Shown piece after piece: positions 46,724-54,088 of a stretch of DNA of 64,000 nt; position 1 is the first letter of the stretch; every line of letters starts with the position of its first letter. Below the pieces are notes generated by a model, which had not been told where the DNA came from, made no database searches, and saw only the letters and a list, made by a program, of their open reading frames with translations. The position numbers and the translations under genes are program-made. The stretch spans positions 292,001 through 356,000 of the forward strand of contig NZ_CP098360.1 in the NCBI RefSeq assembly GCF_030388245.1, in the 5' to 3' direction. The DNA is from Paracoccus sp. TOH. Lineage in GTDB: Bacteria > Pseudomonadota > Alphaproteobacteria > Rhodobacterales > Rhodobacteraceae.

Positions 46724-48478
46724 ATGTCCCGAGAAATGACCGGTGCAAGGATGGTTATCGAAGCTCTGCGCGATCAGGGCGTCGACACCGTATTCGGCTA
46801 TCCGGGCGGGGCGGTGCTACCCATTTACGACGAGATCTTCCAGCAAAACGACATCAAGCACATCCTGGTCCGCCACGAACAGGGCGCCGTCCACATGGCC
46901 GAAGGCTATGCGCGTTCCACCGGCAAGCCGGGGGTGGTGCTGGTCACCTCGGGGCCGGGCGCGACCAATGCCGTCACCGGCCTGACCGATGCGCTGATGG
47001 ATTCGATCCCGCTGGTGGTGCTGACCGGCCAGGTTCCGACCTTCCTGATCGGCACCGACGGTTTCCAGGAGGCCGACACCATCGGCATCACCCGCCCCTG
47101 CACCAAGCACAACTGGCTGGTGAAGGAGACGGACGAGCTGGCGGCGACCATCCACAAGGCTTTCCACATCGCCACTTCGGGCCGGCCGGGGCCGGTACTG
47201 ATCGACATCCCCAAGGACGTGCAATTCGCCACCGGCGCATATGTCGGGCCGAAACAGATCGAGACGCCCAGCTACCAGCCGGCGAAAAAGGGCGACCTGG
47301 CCACCATCACCCGGCTGGTCGAGCTGATGGAGACGGCCGAGCGGCCGATCCTCTATACCGGCGGCGGCGTGATCAATTCCGGAACCGGCGCCAGCCAGCT
47401 GCTGCGCGAGCTGGCGGATGCGACGGGCTTCCCGGTCACCTCGACGCTGATGGGGCTGGGCGCCTATCCGGCCTCGGGCAAGGGCTGGATCGGCATGCTG
47501 GGCATGCACGGCCTTTACGAGGCGAACATGGCCATGCATGACTGCGACCTGATGATCGCGGTCGGGGCGCGCTTCGACGACCGCATCACCGGGCGGGTGG
47601 CGGATTTCAGCCCCGGCTCGGTCAAGGCGCAGATCGACATCGACCCCAGCTCGATCAACAAGGTGATCCATGTCGACCTGCCCATCGTCGGCGATGTCGG
47701 CCATGTGCTCGAGGACATGCTGAAGGTCTGGAAGGCCCGCGGCCGCAAGACCAACACCGCCGCCATGCAGAAATGGTGGGTGCAGATCGAACAGTGGAAG
47801 GCGCGCAACTGCCTCGCCTATCGCAACTCGGACAAGGTCATCAAGCCGCAGCACGCGCTGCAGCGGCTGCAGGCGCTGACCGCGGGCCGCAACCCCTATG
47901 TCACCACCGAGGTCGGCCAGCACCAGATGTGGGCGGCGCAGTTCCTGCATTTCGAGGATCCGCATCACTGGATGACCTCGGGCGGGCTGGGCACCATGGG
48001 CTACGGCCTGCCGGCCTCGATCGGGGTGCAGGTCGCGCATCCCGAAGCGCTGGTGATCAACGTCGCCGGCGAGGCGAGCTGGCTGATGAACATGCAGGAA
48101 ATGGGCACCGCGGTGCAGTTCCGCGCCCCGGTCAAGCAGTTCATCCTGAACAACGAACGGCTGGGCATGGTCCGGCAATGGCAGCAGTTGCTGCATGGCG
48201 AACGCTACAGCCAGAGCTGGTCGGAAAGCCTGCCCGATTTCGTCAAGCTGGCCGAGGCCTTCGGCTGCGGCGGGCGCACCGTGGCCGACCCGGCCGACCT
48301 GGACGCGGCCATCCAGGAGATGATCGACTACGACGGCCCGTTCATCCTGGACGTGCTGGTCGAGAAGCACGAGAACTGCTTCCCGATGATCCCCTCGGGC
48401 AAGCCGCATAACGAGATGCTCTTGGGCGAGACCTCGACCGAAGGCGCCATCACCGGCGCCGGCGCGGCCCTGGTCTGA
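46724..48478 (+). CDS. ilvB: Acetolactate synthase large (catalytic) subunit
   Basis: Thiamine-diphosphate enzyme making acetolactate or acetohydroxybutyrate for valine, leucine and isoleucine. The 584-residue protein has the substrate-channel glutamate in FGYPGGAVLPIYDE and RHEQGAVHMAEGYA, a central FAD-binding domain, and the ThDP domain. The ThDP motif reads GEASWLM...ILNN, with Glu where GDG-x24-NN normally has Asp. I chose the ATG at 46724 because GGAGA lies 6 bases upstream; an ATG two codons earlier sits against the ribosome site, and the frame is open further upstream. It is followed by its regulatory subunit gene. Confidence 0.93.
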   Translation: MSREMTGARMVIEALRDQGVDTVFGYPGGAVLPIYDEIFQQNDIKHILVRHEQGAVHMAEGYARSTGKPGVVLVTSGPGATNAVTGLTDALMDSIPLVVLTGQVPTFLIGTDGFQEADTIGITRPCTKHNWLVKETDELAATIHKAFHIATSGRPGPVLIDIPKDVQFATGAYVGPKQIETPSYQPAKKGDLATITRLVELMETAERPILYTGGGVINSGTGASQLLRELADATGFPVTSTLMGLGAYPASGKGWIGMLGMHGLYEANMAMHDCDLMIAVGARFDDRITGRVADFSPGSVKAQIDIDPSSINKVIHVDLPIVGDVGHVLEDMLKVWKARGRKTNTAAMQKWWVQIEQWKARNCLAYRNSDKVIKPQHALQRLQALTAGRNPYVTTEVGQHQMWAAQFLHFEDPHHWMTSGGLGTMGYGLPASIGVQVAHPEALVINVAGEASWLMNMQEMGTAVQFRAPVKQFILNNERLGMVRQWQQLLHGERYSQSWSESLPDFVKLAEAFGCGGRTVADPADLDAAIQEMIDYDGPFILDVLVEKHENCFPMIPSGKPHNEMLLGETSTEGAITGAGAALV

Positions 48479-48493
48479 GTGGAGGAGAAGAAC

Positions 48494-49054
48494 ATGGCGG
48501 CACTGAACATCCAGAAGGGCGCATCGAGCCATTCGGCCTATGACCTGCGCGACCCCAACGCCCAAACCATCGAAAGCCACACCCTCGCGGTGCTGGTCGA
48601 GAACGAGCCGGGGGTGCTGGCCCGGGTCATCGGCCTGTTTTCCGGCCGGGGCTACAACATCGACAGCCTGACCGTGGCCGAGGTGGACCATCTGGGCCAC
48701 CGCTCGCGCATCACCATCGTGACGCGCGGCACCCCGGCGGTGATCGAGCAGATCAAGGCGCAGCTGGGCCGCATCGTGCCGGTGCACGAGGTCCACGACC
48801 TGACCGTGGAAGGCCCCAGCGTCGAGCGCGAACTGGGCCTGTTCAAGGTCACCAGCAAGGGCGACAAGCGGGTCGAGGCGTTGCGCATCGCCGAGATCTT
48901 CCGCGCCAGCGTCGTCGATTCGACCCTGGAGAGCTTCGTTTTCGAGATTACCGGCACGCCGGAAAAGCTGGACGCCTTTGCCGATCTGATGCGGCCGCTG
49001 GGCCTGTCCGACCAGGCCCGCACCGGCGTCGCCGCGCTGGCGCGCGGCGCCTGA
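48494..49054 (+). CDS. ilvH: Acetolactate synthase small (regulatory) subunit
   Basis: Regulatory partner of IlvB; binds valine for feedback inhibition and raises catalytic activity. The 186-residue protein has an N-terminal ACT domain beginning SHTLAVLVENEPGVLARVIGLFSGRGYNIDSL (conserved glycines and Asn of the effector site) and a C-terminal domain with ELGLFKVTSKGDKRVEALRIAEIFRA. The ATG at 48494 has an excellent GGAGGAG. Only 15 bp separate it from ilvB, so the two are surely cotranscribed. Confidence 0.94.
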   Translation: MAALNIQKGASSHSAYDLRDPNAQTIESHTLAVLVENEPGVLARVIGLFSGRGYNIDSLTVAEVDHLGHRSRITIVTRGTPAVIEQIKAQLGRIVPVHEVHDLTVEGPSVERELGLFKVTSKGDKRVEALRIAEIFRASVVDSTLESFVFEITGTPEKLDAFADLMRPLGLSDQARTGVAALARGA

Positions 49055-49060
49055 GGCGTC

Positions 49061-49402
49061 TCAGCGAGCGGCCGCGAGCTTCAGCGGCCGCTTTTCCAGC
49101 CCGCAATCGCCGTTCGAGATCACCCGCAGCACTGGGCGCGGCTGCCCGGGCTTGTCCCCCATGCCGCGCAACAGATCCGGCAGTTCCGAACGCCGGTTGC
49201 CCGAAATCATGCTGACCGCGCGGGCATGGCGCAGATCGTTGATCGTCTCGAACTCCAGCTCGACAAGATCGCCGGCGTCCGGCCAACCCTCTGCCGCGGC
49301 AAGATTCTCCTGGCCTTGCAGATAGGCTAGGGCGCCATGATCCTCGCACCAGATCACGGCCTTTTCCTTGGCCGGACTGCTCCACAGAATGACCCCGATC
49401 AT
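49061..49402 (-). CDS. Hypothetical small exported or anchored protein
   Basis: Encodes 113 residues. I do not recognise a family. The N-terminus MIGVILWSS is weakly hydrophobic and may be a short anchor; the rest is mixed and soluble, with EFETINDLRHARAVSMISGN in the middle, three scattered cysteines/glycines in NGDCGLEKRPLKLAA at the end. The ATG at 49402 has AGGAG four bases upstream, better than the longer frame. It converges with ilvH, 6 bp apart. The clean ribosome site supports it being real. Confidence 0.6.
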   Translation of the reverse strand: MIGVILWSSPAKEKAVIWCEDHGALAYLQGQENLAAAEGWPDAGDLVELEFETINDLRHARAVSMISGNRRSELPDLLRGMGDKPGQPRPVLRVISNGDCGLEKRPLKLAAAR

Positions 49403-49528
49403 CAAAGCTCCTAAAACAATCCGCCCTTCCCCAGAGGCGCAGCACAACCCAGACCGGAAACTATCGGCAGTTTCTCGCCTATAAAAGCAGATTCTGGAGG
49501 AGCCGGTCAGTTTGACGCGCAGTCATCC

Positions 49529-49561
49529 GGACAAATTGGTCTAATCCGCGACGATTTGTCC
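49529..49561. repeat. Inverted repeat GGACAAAT...ATTTGTCC in a small gap
   Basis: Perfect 8-bp arms (49529-49536 and 49554-49561) separated by 17 bp, in the gap between the M48 gene and the hypothetical exported protein, both minus strand. Spacing suits a dimeric regulator or a loose hairpin. A second imperfect stem (GGGCTTT / AAAAGCCC, about 49570-49613) lies closer to the M48 stop and may be its terminator. Confidence 0.4.
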
Positions 49562-49652
49562 TGATCGGCGAGGGCTTTGCCGCTGATTTTCTGGATAAAC
49601 CCTGGGCAAAAGCCCGATCCACACGATGCAGGAATGCAACAGAACAGGGGAA

Positions 49653-50405
49653 TTATCGGACACGGCCGGCCCGGTAATCCGCCACGGCGCGCGCCACCTG
49701 CCCCATCCGGGCGGCGTTCGAGGGATGAGTGCCCAGAATCTTGTCACCAGGATCGGGAATGCGAGCGAAAAATTGCGCACCGTGCTCGGGATCGTATCCG
49801 GCATTCAGGGCGATGATCGCGCCGAGATAGTCAGCCTCCAGCTCCCAGTCGCGCGAATAGTAGCGGGCGCCGAACTGCGCGCCGAAATCCTGGGCCGAGC
49901 GAATCGCTTCGGAATTGCCGCCATAGGCGCTGGCAAGCCCGCCCAGGATCACCGCGCCCATGGAGGCGGCGCTGGTCTTGCGGTTGATATGGCCCAGGAT
50001 GTGGTGGCTTGCCTCGTGCCCGACAACGAAAGCCAGTTCGTCGGCATTGCGCGCCTCTCCGATCAGCGAAAGCGTAAAGCCGATCACCGGCCGCCCGGTC
50101 GGGTCCACGGTCTGGAAGGCGTTCGGCTCCAGCCCCGGACGATCATCGACCACGAACTGGAAGTCGCAGCTGATCGGCTGGGTGCGCCTGGCGACGCATT
50201 CGCGTTCGACCGCCGGCTCCATGCGGCTGATCACCGCGATGAAGGCCCGGGCCGAGGCGCGGGCGCCGGCGGGGGTGTCCGGCGCCGGGGTGATGATCAC
50301 ATCGGGCAGCGGCTTCTGGATATCGCCGGGCTGGGGCACCGGCGCCGCGACGCAGCCCGCCAGGACCAGCAGAATCGCCGCCGCCGCTTGCCATGTCCCG
50401 CGCAT
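49653..50405 (-). CDS. M48-family metalloprotease, lipoprotein
   Basis: A 250-residue zinc metalloprotease anchored in the envelope. The lipobox LAGC puts the lipidated cysteine at residue 18. The zinc motif His130-Glu131-x-x-His134 occurs in VVGHEASHHILGH, and the third ligand Glu is probably in the ELEADYLG segment, as in M48 (ExxxD). The ATG at 50405 follows a G-rich ribosome site; a longer frame is rejected because it would block the signal. Likely helps quality control of outer-membrane proteins (BepA/LoiP-like role), inferred from family. Confidence 0.9.
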   Translation of the reverse strand: MRGTWQAAAAILLVLAGCVAAPVPQPGDIQKPLPDVIITPAPDTPAGARASARAFIAVISRMEPAVERECVARRTQPISCDFQFVVDDRPGLEPNAFQTVDPTGRPVIGFTLSLIGEARNADELAFVVGHEASHHILGHINRKTSAASMGAVILGGLASAYGGNSEAIRSAQDFGAQFGARYYSRDWELEADYLGAIIALNAGYDPEHGAQFFARIPDPGDKILGTHPSNAARMGQVARAVADYRAGRVR

Positions 50406-50533
50406 CTGCCGCCCCTTGCCCTTGCCCAATTCGCGCCACTCTAGCCGTGGCCCCGCCCCGCCGCCAAGCCCCGGGCTTGCTCCGCCCGACATATCACGCG
50501 ATTGTTGAGAAAAGCTGAACCGGAAGGATCGCG

Positions 50534-50785
50534 ATGTTCACCATCGAACACGACTTCGACGCCACCGTCATCACCCTGATCGACGAATTGCCCGAGGCAG
50601 AGACCGGCACCCGGCCGCTGAACGAGGACGTGGTGATCCAGAGCTTTGACGACCGGGTGGTGATCGAGCAGTTCGATCCCGACACCGGCGAGCTGGCGCA
50701 GATCGTCATGACCATCGAACAGCTCGAGGAACTGCGCGCCGCGCTGAACCTGCCCGAGGGCAACTACCGGCTGGAGCGCCGCTAA
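50534..50785 (+). CDS. Small conserved-looking protein of unknown function
   Basis: Encodes an 83-residue acidic protein with no membrane segment, beginning MFTIEHDFDATVITLID and ending in a Leu-rich helix (MTIEQLEELRAALNLPEGNY). The ribosome site GGAAGGA is good. Residues 40-70 alternate acidic and hydrophobic positions, like a small beta/alpha protein. I recall similar sequences in Rhodobacterales genomes but no function. Its last codons overlap the stop of the convergent DUF167 gene by 4 bp. Confidence 0.65.
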   Translation: MFTIEHDFDATVITLIDELPEAETGTRPLNEDVVIQSFDDRVVIEQFDPDTGELAQIVMTIEQLEELRAALNLPEGNYRLERR

Positions 50786-51030
50786 TCCAGCCGGAACAGC
50801 TTGTCGCGCGCCGTGGCGCCGCGCACCAGCACCAGCCGCGACTTGGCCACCCCCAGCGCCTTGGCCAGCAGCTTGACCACGGCGGCATTGGCCTTGCCGT
50901 CCTCGGGGACGGTGGTGACGGTGACGCGGATCGTTCCACCGTCCAGGATCACCGCATTGCGCGAGGCGCGCGGGGTGACCCGCACGGCGATCTCGGCGCC
51001 CGGCCGGGCAAGGTGGCTCAGATCGGTCAT
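50782..51030 (-). CDS. DUF167-family protein (YggU-like)
   Basis: An 82-residue protein of the DUF167/YggU family, of unknown role. Family marks: AVRVTPRASRNAV near the start, DGTIRV-type strand (here DGGTIRVTVTTVPEDGKANAAVVKLLAKALGV) and SRLVLVRGATARDKLFRLD at the end. Typical length. Its 5' region is shared with the divergent nitroreductase gene; its stop overlaps the small convergent protein. Confidence 0.86.
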   Translation of the reverse strand: MTDLSHLARPGAEIAVRVTPRASRNAVILDGGTIRVTVTTVPEDGKANAAVVKLLAKALGVAKSRLVLVRGATARDKLFRLD

Positions 51031-51135
51031 GCCTCGTTGAAGCCGGGTGCGGCGAAAAAGGCAATCCCGACTGGCGCCGGCAGATCCGGATGGCTATCTG
51101 GAAGCCGAGGTCCGCGCGAACCCGAGGAGACGCGA

Positions 51136-51702
51136 ATGCAGCACACCGATCCCGCCACTCTGGCCTTCCTGCGCCATCGCCGCTCGCATCCGCCGAAGCT
51201 GCTCGGCGGCCCGCCCCCCTCGCGCGATGCGCTGATGGAGCTGCTGGAGCTGGCCGCCCGCGTCCCCGACCACGGCAAGCTGGAACCCTGGCGCTTCGTG
51301 GTGCTGGAGCGCGCCACGCTGGACCGGCTGGCGCCGGTGCTGGCCGAGCATGTCGCCGAGGCCGGCGGCGACGAAGCCACGGTGGCAAAGGCCCGCTCGG
51401 CCTTCGCCTCGCCGGTGATCGTCGCGGTGGTCTCGGCCCCGGTCGACAGCCCGAAGATTCCGGAATGGGAACAGTTCCTCTCGGCCGGCGCGGTCTGTCT
51501 CGAGCTGCTGAACGCGGCGCTGGCGGCGGGCTATGGCGCCGCCTGGCTGACCGGCCCGGCGGCCGAGCCGGGTTTCGCCCGCGCGCATCTGGGCATCGGC
51601 GCGGACGAGCGCGTGGTCGGCCTGATCCATATCGGCCAGCGCGGCACCACCCCGCCCGACCGGCCGCGCCCGGATGTCGCGGCCAAGACGACGTTCCTGT
51701 AA
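51136..51702 (+). CDS. Nitroreductase-family protein (YdjA-like)
   Basis: A 188-residue FMN-dependent oxidoreductase of the small YdjA/RutE-type nitroreductase branch. Features are an N-terminal RRSHPPKLLGGPPPSRDALMELLELAARVPDHGKLEPWRFVVL (FMN-binding arginine and the PDHGxLEPWRF motif), and AAWLTG with a C-terminal GLIHIGQ strand. The ATG at 51136 has GAGGAGA upstream; a longer frame is rejected. Physiological substrate unknown. The stop overlaps the next gene's start by one base (TAATG). Confidence 0.88.
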   Translation: MQHTDPATLAFLRHRRSHPPKLLGGPPPSRDALMELLELAARVPDHGKLEPWRFVVLERATLDRLAPVLAEHVAEAGGDEATVAKARSAFASPVIVAVVSAPVDSPKIPEWEQFLSAGAVCLELLNAALAAGYGAAWLTGPAAEPGFARAHLGIGADERVVGLIHIGQRGTTPPDRPRPDVAAKTTFL

Positions 51703-52403
51703 TGGTGATCCGCGCGCTGCTCCTTGCCTGGGGCGATCTGCTGCGGCCGCGCATTTTCGGCGTGGTGGCGCTTGGCGTGGCGCTGACGCTGGGCCTGTTC
51801 GTCGCCCTGCAGGCCGGCGCCTTCTGGGCCATCCGCGTCTTCGCGCCCGAGACGCTGACCCTGCCCTGGATCGGCGCTGTGCCGCTGGCCCCGGCGCTGT
51901 CCTGGAGCTCGCTGCTGCTGTTTCCGCTGATGAGCATCTTCCTGATGATCCCGGTGGCGGCGGGCTTATCCGGCCTCTTCGCCGAGCGCGTCGCCGAGGC
52001 GGTCGAGGAGACGCATTACCCCGCAGCCAAGGGCCTGCCGGTCGATTTCTGGGAGGGGCTCTGGGAATCGCTGGCGGTCATGGGCGCGGTGATCCTGGTC
52101 ACGCTGGTGACGCTGGCGCTGACGTCCTTCCTGGGGCCGCTGGCCTCGGTGCTGTTCTATGGCGGCAACGGCTGGCTGCTGGGGCGCGAGTTCTTCCAGA
52201 TGGCGGCACGGCGCCACCTGCATCAGCCGCAGGCAACGGCGCTACGCCGCCGCCTGGCGGCGCAGGCGACCGCGCTGGGGGTGCTGATCGCGGCTTTGCT
52301 GACCGTGCCGCTGCTGAACGTCGTCGTTCCGGTGCTGGCCGCGGCGGGTTTCACCCACCTTTACCACATCAGCGCGTCCAGGCCTCGAGATCGGCGCGGG
52401 TGA
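51702..52403 (+). CDS. EI24/CysZ-like membrane protein
   Basis: A 233-residue membrane protein with about five hydrophobic segments. The layout (helix pair near residues 18-45, LLFPLMSIFLMIPVAAGLSGLFAERVAEAVE, two helices near 120-150, and FYGGNGWLLGREFFQMAARRHLH) matches the EI24/CysZ family, sulphate transporters or permease-like proteins. Substrate not shown. It overlaps the nitroreductase gene by one base and, at its 3' end, the convergent DUF1467 gene by 35 bp. Confidence 0.8.
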   Translation: MVIRALLLAWGDLLRPRIFGVVALGVALTLGLFVALQAGAFWAIRVFAPETLTLPWIGAVPLAPALSWSSLLLFPLMSIFLMIPVAAGLSGLFAERVAEAVEETHYPAAKGLPVDFWEGLWESLAVMGAVILVTLVTLALTSFLGPLASVLFYGGNGWLLGREFFQMAARRHLHQPQATALRRRLAAQATALGVLIAALLTVPLLNVVVPVLAAAGFTHLYHISASRPRDRRG

Positions 52404-52629
52404 TGATGCCGCCGATGATGACATAGGCGATCACCCCCCAGATCAGCGCGGCGATCAGCGTCGCCCACAGCATCTTCTTCTTCAGCTTCGGCTCGTGCGG
52501 GGCGCCGGCCGGGGTGCCGGGCGTCACCTGCCCGACATCGGCCTGGCTTTGCTGGCCAAAGGGCAGCAGCACGAACAGCACCAGAAACCAGAGCACGGAA
52601 TAGAGGACGATGCCGCCGGTCAGGCTCAT
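52369..52629 (-). CDS. DUF1467-family membrane protein
   Basis: An 86-residue protein with two transmembrane helices (ITGG-type start, VLYSVLWFLVLFVLLPFG near 8-25, and LIAALIWGVIAYVIIGGI near 58-75) joined by a Pro/Gly-rich loop. It matches the small DUF1467 family of alphaproteobacteria, which typically sits beside methylmalonyl-CoA epimerase. Start ATG overlaps the epimerase stop (TGATG). Function unknown; possibly a membrane partner. Confidence 0.82.
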   Translation of the reverse strand: MSLTGGIVLYSVLWFLVLFVLLPFGQQSQADVGQVTPGTPAGAPHEPKLKKKMLWATLIAALIWGVIAYVIIGGIITRADLEAWTR

Positions 52630-53033
52630 CAGACCTGCTCCAGTTCGATCAGGCAGCCGTTGAAGTCCTTGGGATGCAGGAACAGCACCGGCTTGCCATG
52701 GGCGCCGATCTTGGGCTCGCCATTGCCCAGCACGCGCGCGCCCTCGGATTTCAGCTTGTCGCGGGCGGCCAGGATGTCCTCGACCTCGAAACACATGTGA
52801 TGGATGCCGCCCGAGGGGTTCTTGTCCAGGAAGCCTTTGATCGGGCTGTTCTCGCCCAGCGGATAGAGCAGCTCGATCTTGGTGTTCGGCAACTCGATGA
52901 ACACGACGGTAACGCCATGGTCCGGCTCGTCCTGCGGGGCGCCCACCTTGGCGCCAAGGCTGTTTTCATACTGCGCGGCCGCCGCCTTCAGGTCCGGCAC
53001 GGCGATGGCGACATGGTTCAGGCGTCCGATCAT
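52629..53033 (-). CDS. mce: Methylmalonyl-CoA epimerase
   Basis: Interconverts (R)- and (S)-methylmalonyl-CoA in propionyl-CoA use and, in Rhodobacterales, the ethylmalonyl-CoA route. The 134-residue VOC-fold protein has metal ligands His7 (LNHVAIAV), His79 (IHHMCFEV) and Glu130 (LIELEQV), and the conserved DEPDHGVTVVFIELPNT segment. I use the ATG at 53033 with GGAGGA upstream rather than the GTG before it. DUF1467 follows with overlap, a conserved pairing. Confidence 0.93.
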   Translation of the reverse strand: MIGRLNHVAIAVPDLKAAAAQYENSLGAKVGAPQDEPDHGVTVVFIELPNTKIELLYPLGENSPIKGFLDKNPSGGIHHMCFEVEDILAARDKLKSEGARVLGNGEPKIGAHGKPVLFLHPKDFNGCLIELEQV

Positions 53034-53100
53034 CACTTCCTCCGTCGTTTGCGCCCTTCTAGGGCCACAAGACGGCGGGGGAAAGGAAAAGAAATCACCG

Positions 53101-53115
53101 TTAACGGCTTCTTAG
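53101..53115 (+). promoter_or_regulatory. Near-match to a CtrA site upstream of the response regulator
   Basis: TTAA-CGGCTTC-TTAG differs from TTAA-N7-TTAA at one base and lies 54 bp upstream of the response-regulator start. Plausible but unproven. Confidence 0.35.
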
Positions 53116-53169
53116 GGGAATCGCGCAATCCTCGGGGTCAGACGGTGATTCCCAGTAAGGATTTGCAAG

Positions 53170-53895
53170 ATGGAACAGGACAGGATCGGTGCGGAAGAAT
53201 TCCCCACCTGGCGGGCCACCCTGCCCGATCGACCGCTGACCGGCCTGACGGTGCTGGTGGTCGAGGATTCGCGCGTCGCCTCCGAGGCGGTGCGCCTGCT
53301 GTGCCTGCGCTCCGCGCGCATCCGTCGGGCCGACAGCATCCGTTCGGCGTTGCGGCATCTGCAGACCTATCGTCCCGGCGCGGTGATCGTGGACCTGGGC
53401 CTTCCCGATGGCGACGGCGCCGACATGATCGCCACCATCGCGAAGGCGCTGCCGCGCGTGCCGGTGATCCTGGGCATCTCGGGCGATCCGGCCAACCGGG
53501 ACGCCGCGCTGCGCGCCGGGGCGGACGGGTTCCTGGTGAAGCCCATCGAAAGCCTCGCGGTGTTTCAGCAGGCGATTCTGGCCGCCCTGCCCCCCGAGGC
53601 CCGGCCGCAGGGCCTGCGCGTCCTGCCCGATGACGTGATCCCGGCCGATCCCGGCGCGCTGCGCGAGGATCTGGCCCATGTCGTCGATGTGCTGTCGCAG
53701 GCAGACGATACCGAGGCGATCGAATATATCGCCCGCTTCCTGGCCGGGGTGGCGCGCTCGGCCCATGACCGGATGCTCGAGGACGCCGCGACGGCGCTGG
53801 CGCGGGACCATGCCGACGGCCGGGCGCTGGCCATGGACCTGGCGCGGATCAGCGGGTTGGTGCAGGATCGGCTGGCGGCGGTGCGGATTTCCTGA
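53170..53895 (+). CDS. Orphan response regulator with an unrecognised C-terminal helical domain
   Basis: A 241-residue protein. The receiver domain (about residues 25-140) is complete: Glu32-Asp33 (acidic pocket), phospho-accepting Asp75 (VIVDLGLPDGDG), Ser104 (GISGDP) and Lys124 (LVKPIE). The remaining 100 residues are mostly helical and lack a DNA-binding, GGDEF, EAL or kinase motif; a histidine in ARSAHDRMLED is not a good HPt match. It stands alone, with no kinase neighbour. A near CtrA site upstream suggests it may belong to the cell-cycle/motility network. Confidence 0.82.
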   Translation: MEQDRIGAEEFPTWRATLPDRPLTGLTVLVVEDSRVASEAVRLLCLRSARIRRADSIRSALRHLQTYRPGAVIVDLGLPDGDGADMIATIAKALPRVPVILGISGDPANRDAALRAGADGFLVKPIESLAVFQQAILAALPPEARPQGLRVLPDDVIPADPGALREDLAHVVDVLSQADDTEAIEYIARFLAGVARSAHDRMLEDAATALARDHADGRALAMDLARISGLVQDRLAAVRIS

Positions 53896-53899
53896 GCCC

Positions 53900-54088
53900 C
53901 TAGCCCGCAGTCAACGCCGACAGGCTTTGCCGCTGCTGCCCGCTGGCGTCGAAATTCTTCGGGTCCAGCCAGGCCTGATGCGCCCGCGCCAGGGCCGGCC
54001 AGTCGCGGTCGATGATCGCATACCAGGCCGTGTCGCGATTGCGGCCCTTGTAGATCATGTGCTGGCGGAAGATGCCTTCGAAGGTGAA
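53900..54088 (-). pseudogene. 3' fragment of GNAT N-acetyltransferase broken by the IS
   Basis: Encodes the C-terminal end of the acetyltransferase: TFEGIFRQHMIYKGRNRD then AWYAIIDRDWPALARAH, ending QSLSALTAG. It continues exactly the frame of 55760-56400 once the insertion and one copy of the 5-bp duplication are removed. On its own it has no start; the ORF reading through it begins inside the IS. Expression is therefore unlikely to give a functional enzyme. Confidence 0.9.
54084..54088. repeat. Target-site duplication, left copy (GTGAA)
   Basis: GTGAA directly flanks the left end of the IS and is repeated at 55760-55764. Confidence 0.85.
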
